DNA of 64,000 bases from the NCBI GenBank assembly GCA_014529385.2, contig CM043948.1:24734451-24798450 (forward strand). Reading direction: 5' to 3'. The DNA comes from Adiantum capillus-veneris (lineage: Eukaryota; Streptophyta; Polypodiopsida; Polypodiales; Pteridaceae). Below are positions 57,428 through 64,000 of the stretch, in pieces. Under the pieces are notes generated by a model. It was not told the origin of the DNA. It was given only the letters and a program-made list of their open reading frames with translations, and ran no database searches. The number at the start of each line of letters is the position of its first letter. The stretch's first letter is position 1. The translations under genes were made by a program, and so were the position numbers.

Positions 57428-57564
57428 CCTGTTTGTGTTGATGGTCGCGCTTGATTTGAAGGTTCCATGAAGGTCCAAATCCTATTAATAGCAACAGGTT
57501 CCTGTACACACTAGGAAACAAAAGGAATACCTCCAGGAGGCACATCAGTGGGAAAAGAGAACTT
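57428..57564 (-). pseudogene. Exon-like coding fragment in the 3' region
   Basis: The minus strand reads KFSFPTDVPPGGIPFVS, a TAG, then VQEPVAINRIWTFMEPSNQ and ARPSTQTG in the same frame. Composition is protein-like and the only stop (TAG) is one transition from Gln (CAG). It lies just upstream, on the sense strand, of the intron-like segment. I do not recognise the protein. It could be a captured host exon or a remnant of pol-end coding sequence. Confidence 0.4.
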
Positions 57565-57874
57565 TGCTAATCACTCAACTCTAAAACAGAAACACTCCTA
57601 TCGTACTAATCTTACCTACCCTCCATCACTCAAGTGATGAGGATCAAAGGTGTTTTATGGCATAGGTTTCTGTTTCACTGTACCAGATGTGACATGTGCA
57701 GGTCTGAGTCAATGTTTTGACTTTAATGTGCATACTCGTTTGCTAATTGCTCTTGCTCTTTTTTTTTTTTTTTGTCAGTATAAAGCTTTATATGTACATT
57801 CCCTAAGATTAGAATTGAGAGGTCAGGGAAAAAGGTTGAGAGGGAAACAAGTGAATGATGGATGTCCACAAACA

Positions 57875-58200
57875 CTCCCCCCTTCCTTGGGTAGATCATA
57901 CCGTTTGAAATGAGCTTGTCACCCTTTGAAACCAATTGTTCCAGTTGGTAATAGGTGAGGATTTTTGCCAGTAGTTTTTATTACCCTAGGTGCCTTGTCA
58001 AGCTGCAAGGGTGGTAAGGTACTCTCCCAGGATCGAACTTGAAGTGGTTCATTAGGTGATTCTTGAACACTGGGAGGTGTGGATTCTTTTGTAGCTTCAT
58101 TGGAGGTCCATTACTATAGATGGAGGCTGTGTAGAAGCTTTTACCTCTATGGATGTATTACATGAGGAGCTAGAAGCTTCATGGGACTCCCCCCTTCCTG
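57875..58200 (-). repeat. Two extra polypurine tract copies
   Basis: AAGGAAGGGGGGAG at 57875-57888 and CAGGAAGGGGGGAG at 58187-58200 (minus strand), each sharing AGGAAGGGGGG with the LTR-adjacent tract. The first is followed by TGTTTGTGG, which looks like an LTR start. The second lies just past the stop codon of the gag-protease frame. Confidence 0.7.
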
Positions 58201-58303
58201 AGCTAGGTGGAACAAATCGTTCTTTCTTTGGTACCCAAACTAGCTCGGGAGCAGGGTGTAGCATTTTGTGAGCATTCTGTGATTTTTTTCTTTCCACGAT
58301 CAT
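58097..58303 (-). pseudogene. Shifted-frame continuation of the gag-protease tail
   Basis: In the adjacent minus frame, ELVWVPKKERFVPP (W codon at 58237) is a fourth W-V/I-P-K motif, matching the three in the main frame. This suggests the original protein continued here and that a frameshift between 58382 and 58237 now ends it early. The stretch also encodes a Ser-rich end, SSGRGESHEASSSS. Confidence 0.55.
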
Positions 58304-61300
58304 TGATTCGTTTTGGAGCTACGGGATTGGGCTCACTTGGGTCAGGTGATAGGTAAGAGCACAATCTACGTTTTGGCACCCAGATTTGATCATTTCCTTG
58401 ATAGTAGCCTTGGGCTTCCAATAGTCGTTTAGGGATCCATCGCAACATTTTCTTACTTTTCTTGGAGCGAGTGGTACGTTTCTTACAAGGCTTCTGTTTT
58501 TTAGCACTAGCTATGGTCACTAAAGAAGCTTTAGGGACCCACTTGTATGTTTTCTTCGTTACATTAGGATGAGTCTTGTCGGAAGCGATATGCATTGCTT
58601 GTAGCATATTTAAGGGTATAGGCATTTCATCCCCCTCAGGTGTTACCCAGGTCGTCCCCCTATTTCCCCAAGTGTCTATGGTTGATGCTAGGTGGACCCA
58701 ATCCACATTGTCTGATTCCGTCATACCCGGTAACACATCCATGTAAGGAGAATCTTGGCCAATGTCTGTATCCTTCTTACAAGTGTAACAATATTGTAGT
58801 GGGGCCGAGTGAACTGTGGTGTCAGAGCGATGATCAATAATGGTTTTACTCCCTAAGGGGTGTACCTTACCAGTCACCAAATCCACTCTAAGGACAGAGT
58901 CTTGGAATTGCAAATAGACATGATTTTTAGACCAATCGTGAACCATTTGTGCTTCCCTCATGAATGGTCGTCCTAAAATCATTTCATATGACATAAGGTG
59001 TTTAGAGAAATCCATTACAATGAACGTATGTCGTACCTTGTGTCCTAGAACTTTGATCTTAAGATCCTTGAGCATCCCCATAGGTTTGGCTATGGTACCA
59101 TTTGCCATCTTTACCACAATGTTAGTAACACTGAGGCGGGGTTTTCCCATGGATTCCCAACAATCTTTTGTAACGATGCTAACTCCCGCACCACCATCAA
59201 GAATTCCCTTTATAGTTAATCCCTTGGTAGTGATGGGTAGGGTCGCATTAGACTCGTCGCCTTCAAAATACTGCCCTAATTCGTTAATGGGTACCTCGAT
59301 CACAGACTCGTGTCCATCTAAGTCAAGTGATTGCACATGATTTTCCTCATCAATCATAATCGAGTCAGGCCTATTTGGTTGCGCAAACTGCGGTAATCCC
59401 GTTCGTAGCTCTCCGTTAAGGAATGCTCGAAGTGCAAGGAATAACTCAGGATCTCCATACAGCTTTGCTATGATCGTGGTTCGGACCTCAGAAGACATGA
59501 AGTCCACTAGTTTGGCAACATTCATTGGCGTTTTGCAGGGTGTAGGTCCTTGACTAGGAACTGGTGAGGATGGAATCTCATATTCCTCAATGGGATCAGG
59601 TATTCCTTCGTTAAACATCCTTTCCAACAAGAAGGGTGTATGCTCACTTTCTGATGTCCCGTCCTCACTCCCTTCTTGGATGATACTAGATATGGCTAAC
59701 GGTCTATGGTTCATGTGGGGTGGATGAACTTGCGTGGGAAACACTGTGTCATGAATTTTGACATGCATGGGTTCTGGTTCTAGTTTCCTTTGAGTCTCCT
59801 CCACTAAACCTCTTAGATGTTTCACCTGCTCAATCTCGTCTACTGGGTTTGGGTACGTCCCAATCTTCTTTTTACGATTCTTCCCTTTTTGCCCCTGCGG
59901 TTTATCTTGGGGGTCTTGGATTGGATTTGGAAACACTTGTGGTGTTTTCAGAGGCTCTTTATGGTTTTCTCTTATTCGGTTTTCATTTGGTTCCATGTTA
60001 CGGTTTTCTTTGTCGGTCTTTCCCTTTGTGGTATTGGTTCTAGTCTCCATTGTCTCGACTGAATCTGAATCATCCTCGAGGTCATTCATATACACGGGGT
60101 CATCTCCTGTTCCTATGTTTGTTTTGGAACTTGGCTTTGAATTTTCCGTATTCTGCGACTTCTTCCTTCGTGTCTTCTTTTTCTTTGCTTGGATAATTGA
60201 CGCGGTATCTCTCTCTTCGAGGATATGTCCTGGCCCTTGAAGCATGGACCGTGTAATCGCATAAGCGGGTGCGACGGGTGGTATTGGCGATGTCACACTA
60301 GCAATTTCGACCAAATTCAGGGGTGTGATTTTAGGCGCATTTGGGTTATAGGGGCATTGGGCAATCAAGTGATCTATGCCACAACGATTACATGTGAGTA
60401 TTGGCATTGCAGACGTGCTCCCTTGATTCACTTGCATCTGTGCAGCATTCTTTTGCAGCCTAATAGGGCACTCCGCTGCTCGATGTGGTCCACCACACTC
60501 GTAGCATTGAAGAGGTGGCCTCCTAGCCTGGGTGTTGATATTTTGACCTCTGGATGCGAGAGCAGCAGCTTGATAAACCGGCTTGACTTGCCCCCAACAA
60601 TCTTCCATGTAGTATATAGGACACTCTTCCAATGTATCAAGTCCGTAGGCAATACTAGTGTCTATTTCCTCCTCACAGCCATCTGCATAAGCATTTGATG
60701 GCTCGCAACCCACTTGGTTCATAGGGGCGACTCTTGGATGCGGGGGCTGCGGTCCTAGCACAGGAGGTGGTAGCGGTGTAGCTTGTACAACATTTTGAGA
60801 TCTAGGGACCATGTGTTGCGGTAGTTGCTCAACAGGTGGAGTAGGCATCAATACAGGAGCTCGAGGTGCATCCGTCCAGGCTACAGGTGGTCTATTTGCC
60901 ATCATACGTTTGATCATTAAACAATCCTTAGCTTGGTGACCATACCTACCACATGCGTTGCAAGTTCCATTAAATTTTACTCTAAACGTAGGGCACTCAC
61001 TAGTGCTATGTGGACCTAAGCAAATGGAACACCATTGTTGCTCCCTTCTTGGATACATGTGACTATTTTGAGGGGGTCGATTATCCTTAAGAGACTCTTG
61101 GATTGCCTTGGTGAGGTCTGTCAAGAATGTCTCAAATACCTTTGGCTCATTGGCAATGGGCTTTGCAGTCATGGGTTCATACTCAATGGCTTGTGAGCTA
61201 GTGGATCTCGTGTCAGTAGACACCCTCATGCCTGCTATCATCAAGTTGTCCTCTAATTGGATTGCATTGGCAGTGACATCTTCCCAGGTTGTGATACCTC

Positions 61301-63086
61301 TAATCACTAGTCCATTATAGATTCCTTCATTCCTCAACCCTCGAATGAATCGATCAAGCAGTTGGTTATTGTTGAAGCGCTCATTTACAGGGCAGCGAGA
61401 GTTTAAGTGCTTTAGACGACTAATGAAGTCCCTTACTGACTCTCCTTCCTTACGTTCGGCCTTCTGTAGCTGAGATGCTACACCCCAAAGCACACCTTCT
61501 CGTATGTACTCCTTTAGAAACAACCTTCGAAGGGTAGGGTAGATTGTTTTCTCGTCCACCCTTAGGGTCCTATACCAATCTCCAGCCTTCCCACTTAATG
61601 TCAAGCTTAAGGCATTGCACTTATGTAGTTCGTTGCGTTCCCCTAAGGAATCACATACTTGTTCAAACACTTCAATGTGTTTCCTAGCATCTTCGTCCCC
61701 ATTGAATTTTTGCGTGAGTTTGGCAATTTGTACTGCCTTACTTCTAGGCTCTCTATCAGATGCATGACGCATATTTTCCGCGATAGATCGACCTATGGTT
61801 TGAGCAAACGCTGCCAAGTCACCTATGTGAGGAGGTAGGGCCGGTGGAGGTACTCTTGGAATCATATGTGGGAGAGGAACGGGTACCGGTCTTGGCATAT
61901 GTGTGGATGATGCAGGATATGGAACATAACCGGGCATAGGTCCACTCGGATAAGAGCTAGGGAGCGGCACTCGAGGAGCATAAGCAAGTGGTACAATTGG
62001 AGGTGTGGGGGCCATGTGTGCATAAGGGGCTAGAGGCACATATGGTCGAGGCCCCATATTAGGTACTACGACACTAGGTAGTGGCACTGCGCTAACCGTA
62101 GATGTCATCGGTACATTCTCTGTCAGGCTTATCCCTGGAGTGAGCACTGTGTTTTCCTTGATAGAGGGTTGAGCCAAGTTAGGGAAGCTAAAGTTTTCGC
62201 TCGGAGGCTCAGATTGCATAGAGACCCCAGGTGAAATGACGTAAGATGGGTCCATGGGGCTCATTAGAGGAGTCTCCATTTGTGATAGAGTAGGCTGTTG
62301 AGCCTTGCTCGTATCCAGAAATCTCATGGGGCCAGTTGAGAGTATATTTACCCCTCGGTTTTGCCTTTCTGATTGAATAATGCCATGGATAACATTACAG
62401 ATCATTTTCTGTTGATCTTCGATGCTCGTGGCACTAGAGGTGGATTGTACAATCTCTATCCATCCTACATGGTAGGCGTGGCCAGAGTGTAGATCCGTCA
62501 ACACCTCAGTGTGGAGGTCGTATGTCCAATGATCATTAATAAACAATCCTTCTAGAGTCGACGTGTTAACGGTTTCTTGTGAGGTAGAAGCAATGTTGCT
62601 CCGCGTGGTTTTACTTGTCACCAACGGTACTCTAGAGGGAACTTCTGAAGGAGGCAGCTCAACAGGGCCTTCTTGGTAAGAAGTTGGCAGGATATCCACA
62701 TGGACACTCTTTGGGGGTGTGGGGTCCACGTGCGATGTGAAAGGAGATTCCACTTCCCCACCCCCTTCGTGTGTTTCATCTGCATCAGGTTCCGAGCGAG
62801 TAGCTCTACCTAATGTTTCCATGAAACGGCTAAACATACTAGTACTAGGCTGTGGAGCTTCGGGAGGTACATGGCCTTCTCTCTCAGTGTTTTGGGTAGG
62901 GTATGCTTCCATGATTTCTGAGTCGGAGGAGGAATCACTAGCGGCTATTTTAGGGTCTTGGGTGGTGCTACCTTGTGTCCCCGCTGAGGGTCTAGAGCTT
63001 ATCGTGGATGGGTAATGGGTGTCCGTATGAACAGAGGCACTCTCAATATGCTCGTGTTCTAGCACCCGCCCAGAGCGTAAGTGCAT
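58203..63086 (-). CDS. Gag-protease polyprotein of a non-autonomous gypsy element
   Basis: 1627 codons without a stop. The start at 63086 (MHLRSGRVLEHEH) is the first ATG of the frame, about 0.8 kb after the PBS. Residues 1-450 are Ser/Thr/Pro-rich with a proline-dense stretch. Capsid (Retrotrans_gag-like) spans about 455-615, with AKLTQKFNGDEDARKHIEVF, LTLSGKAGDWYRTL and VRDFISRLKHLNSRCPV. Four zinc knuckles follow: CSICLGPHSTSEC (about 682), CNACGRYGHQAKDC (708), CYECGGPHRAAEC (860) and CNRCGIDHLIAQC (898). A basic linker leads to a retropepsin-like domain with GILDGGAGVSIV (about 1293) and MILGRPFMREAQMVHDW. The tail carries KWVPK, RWIPK and IWVPK motifs (residues about 1516, 1550, 1569). 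RT and integrase are absent. It would supply particle protein and processing, with polymerase from a relative. Confidence 0.92.
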   Translation of the reverse strand: MHLRSGRVLEHEHIESASVHTDTHYPSTISSRPSAGTQGSTTQDPKIAASDSSSDSEIMEAYPTQNTEREGHVPPEAPQPSTSMFSRFMETLGRATRSEPDADETHEGGGEVESPFTSHVDPTPPKSVHVDILPTSYQEGPVELPPSEVPSRVPLVTSKTTRSNIASTSQETVNTSTLEGLFINDHWTYDLHTEVLTDLHSGHAYHVGWIEIVQSTSSATSIEDQQKMICNVIHGIIQSERQNRGVNILSTGPMRFLDTSKAQQPTLSQMETPLMSPMDPSYVISPGVSMQSEPPSENFSFPNLAQPSIKENTVLTPGISLTENVPMTSTVSAVPLPSVVVPNMGPRPYVPLAPYAHMAPTPPIVPLAYAPRVPLPSSYPSGPMPGYVPYPASSTHMPRPVPVPLPHMIPRVPPPALPPHIGDLAAFAQTIGRSIAENMRHASDREPRSKAVQIAKLTQKFNGDEDARKHIEVFEQVCDSLGERNELHKCNALSLTLSGKAGDWYRTLRVDEKTIYPTLRRLFLKEYIREGVLWGVASQLQKAERKEGESVRDFISRLKHLNSRCPVNERFNNNQLLDRFIRGLRNEGIYNGLVIRGITTWEDVTANAIQLEDNLMIAGMRVSTDTRSTSSQAIEYEPMTAKPIANEPKVFETFLTDLTKAIQESLKDNRPPQNSHMYPRREQQWCSICLGPHSTSECPTFRVKFNGTCNACGRYGHQAKDCLMIKRMMANRPPVAWTDAPRAPVLMPTPPVEQLPQHMVPRSQNVVQATPLPPPVLGPQPPHPRVAPMNQVGCEPSNAYADGCEEEIDTSIAYGLDTLEECPIYYMEDCWGQVKPVYQAAALASRGQNINTQARRPPLQCYECGGPHRAAECPIRLQKNAAQMQVNQGSTSAMPILTCNRCGIDHLIAQCPYNPNAPKITPLNLVEIASVTSPIPPVAPAYAITRSMLQGPGHILEERDTASIIQAKKKKTRRKKSQNTENSKPSSKTNIGTGDDPVYMNDLEDDSDSVETMETRTNTTKGKTDKENRNMEPNENRIRENHKEPLKTPQVFPNPIQDPQDKPQGQKGKNRKKKIGTYPNPVDEIEQVKHLRGLVEETQRKLEPEPMHVKIHDTVFPTQVHPPHMNHRPLAISSIIQEGSEDGTSESEHTPFLLERMFNEGIPDPIEEYEIPSSPVPSQGPTPCKTPMNVAKLVDFMSSEVRTTIIAKLYGDPELFLALRAFLNGELRTGLPQFAQPNRPDSIMIDEENHVQSLDLDGHESVIEVPINELGQYFEGDESNATLPITTKGLTIKGILDGGAGVSIVTKDCWESMGKPRLSVTNIVVKMANGTIAKPMGMLKDLKIKVLGHKVRHTFIVMDFSKHLMSYEMILGRPFMREAQMVHDWSKNHVYLQFQDSVLRVDLVTGKVHPLGSKTIIDHRSDTTVHSAPLQYCYTCKKDTDIGQDSPYMDVLPGMTESDNVDWVHLASTIDTWGNRGTTWVTPEGDEMPIPLNMLQAMHIASDKTHPNVTKKTYKWVPKASLVTIASAKKQKPCKKRTTRSKKSKKMLRWIPKRLLEAQGYYQGNDQIWVPKRRLCSYLSPDPSEPNPVAPKRINDRGKKKITECSQNATPCSRASLGTKERTICST

Positions 63087-63099
63087 GTGCTTTTGATAC

Positions 63100-63480
63100 C
63101 CTAAAGTGTCAAAAAGCTGCTCTAGGAGGCCTTGTGACTAGTTTTTAGCGTGTTTTTTGTTTGTTTTTTTGCTAGATTTTTTAGAGCGTGTCGTGGAATG
63201 GGCCGTGTGATAGCTCGAAACGAGCGTATCGGTCAGAGGGTCGTGCCGTGCTTTACAGCCCTCCGTTTGGTGACTCTATGCCCTCGGAATCCCTAAAACT
63301 GTCAATTTCCAGTAGGGAACTAGGCCCAAACTAGAAAGTCTAATGGTGCAAGTGGGAAGAGAAAGGAGGAGAGTGGAGGACTTGTCCCACATGCTCTCAT
63401 TCTCTCTTGAGGGAGTAGGGTATATATATAAGAGTCACGTTTTTTATTTTCGAAAAATTTCGCCGCCCCCTCGCTCGCGT
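63100..63480 (-). other. Leader proximal to gag
   Basis: No open frame of interest. It contains GC-rich blocks (63185-63290) and a TATATATATA stretch near 63420-63430. Confidence 0.4.
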
Positions 63481-63539
63481 TTTTAATTTCCGATTTTATT
63501 TTTTTTATTTTTTTTAGATTTTCCCAGAATTTTTTTTTC

Positions 63540-63800
63540 TTTTTCTTTTTGGTGCAGAAAATACAGAAATTGAAAACGCAGAAATTCAAAAATTGCAAAA
63601 AATTCAGAAATTGCAGAAAAAACGCAGAAATTGCAGAAGTTGCAGAAATTGAAGAAAATTAAAAAAACGCAGAAATTGAAAATTGCAAAAATTGAAAACG
63701 CCGAACTTAAAAATGCAGAAATTGCAGAAATTGAAAAAACGCAGACAATAGCAGAAATTGAAACTTGACAGCAAATGCAGAAAACGCAAAAAACAGAAAT
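63540..63800 (-). repeat. Short-period leader repeat (AATTTCTGC type)
   Basis: On the plus strand GCAGAAATT, GCAAAAATT and GAAAACGCAGAAATT recur about 15 times in 260 bp; the sense strand is (AATTTCTGC)n-like. It lies between the PBS and gag. The Phe/Cys-rich minus frames (63810-63483) are by-products of this composition. Confidence 0.8.
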
Positions 63801-63887
63801 CTCCACACACTCCTTCCCTGCCTTTCCTATGATAGAAATTGCACCAGAAGAAAGCGTAAAGTGCTAACCGAGCTTAGTGTAGGGCAT

Positions 63888-63906
63888 ATCCCCGGCAACG
63901 GCGCCA
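63888..63906 (-). promoter_or_regulatory. Intact primer binding site
   Basis: TGGCGCCGTTGCCGGGGAT on the minus strand, separated by four bases from the LTR end at 63911. This is the PBS found in Athila-type plant gypsy elements (usually assigned to tRNA-Asp). Confidence 0.9.
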
Positions 63907-63910
63907 AAAA

Positions 63911-64000
63911 TGTGCGCTCCTTGCCGCACTGTCGAAGCAAGGGACTTGCCAATACACCGTATGCGAGCCACAAACGGCCCCAAGCACACAACAAGCCTAA
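63911..64000 (-). repeat. 5' LTR, inner 90 bp only
   Basis: Matches 55711-55800 at 88 of 90 positions; the two differences are transitions. The rest of the LTR lies beyond the window. Confidence 0.93.

Larger units (their letters stand above)
55711..64000 (-). mobile_element. Non-autonomous gag-protease LTR element (Athila/Tat-type PBS), cut by the window edge
   Basis: Minus-strand element: partial 5' LTR (63911-64000), four A/T bases, PBS TGGCGCCGTTGCCGGGGA, a leader of about 0.8 kb, one 1627-codon frame (63086-58203), a 1.9-kb 3' region, polypurine tract and 3' LTR (56284-55711). No RT, RNase H or integrase block is present in any frame between the ORF end and the 3' LTR. This arrangement matches elements described in plants as terminal-repeat elements with gag (TR-GAG), which depend on an autonomous relative. 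The 90 comparable LTR bases differ at 2 positions, suggesting a fairly recent insertion. Confidence 0.9.

Noticed and set aside
60225-60698. 157-codon plus-strand frame and other plus frames inside 58203-63086
   Set aside because: Antisense shadows of the gag-protease frame with no domain of their own.
63483-63810. Phe/Cys-rich 107-codon minus frame that looks like a small membrane protein
   Set aside because: It is the translation of the AATTTCTGC-type leader repeat; composition fully explains it.

Overview
This window looks like intergenic, repeat-dominated nuclear DNA from a land plant with a large genome. The basis is plant-type Ty1/copia and Ty3/gypsy elements, including a chromodomain gypsy element and Athila/Tat-like elements with a GGCGCCG-type primer binding site, plus nested insertions, long dinucleotide tracts and poly-G/poly-C runs. 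I could not identify an intact host gene, an rRNA or tRNA gene, or any bacterial feature. The species cannot be fixed from the sequence.

Layout. 1-1463 and 5851-6091 are two halves of an unidentified minus-strand coding-like tract. It is split by a minus-strand gypsy element (1464-5850; gag, protease, only the start of RT). 6.2-7.1 kb holds four palindromes spaced 283-290 bp. 8.1-8.7 kb is a 610-bp segment that recurs inverted at 56.4-57.0 kb.

8.96-29.5 kb is a nest. An old plus-strand copia element (PBS at 8961, protease and pre-integrase remnants at 11.4 and 17.0 kb) is interrupted by a nearly complete copia element (11476-16988, TSD GATTG) and by a minus-strand, short-LTR copia element (17147-29480). 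The latter contains a 77-bp minisatellite, a 673-bp hAT-like element with a perfect 8-bp TSD, and a chromodomain gypsy element (22054-28744).

29.5-43.3 kb is a mosaic of gypsy pieces. It includes a chromovirus relative at 31.3-33.0 kb, a plus-strand PBS at 34288 followed by a palindrome array, a minus-strand PBS at 39482 followed by another array and an RT, and a gag-RT-RNase H fragment with its LTR at 39.9-43.3 kb. 43.3-55.7 kb holds coiled-coil-rich degenerate coding tracts, a copia 3' fragment, a 435-bp foldback element, a LINE-like 3' end and a repeat pair.

55711-64000 is the youngest-looking element, on the minus strand and cut by the window edge. It has an intact 1627-codon gag-protease frame, no RT or integrase, a perfect tRNA-Asp-type PBS and LTRs differing at 2 of the 90 comparable bases. 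It reads as a non-autonomous element that would need another element's polymerase.

The signals that most need a second look are three arrays of 18-22 bp palindromes repeated every 270-300 bp, two of them starting about 520-570 bp downstream of a GGCGCCG-type PBS; the 610-bp intron-like segment shared by two loci; and the gag-protease element with W-V/I-P-K motifs and three copies of a polypurine tract.
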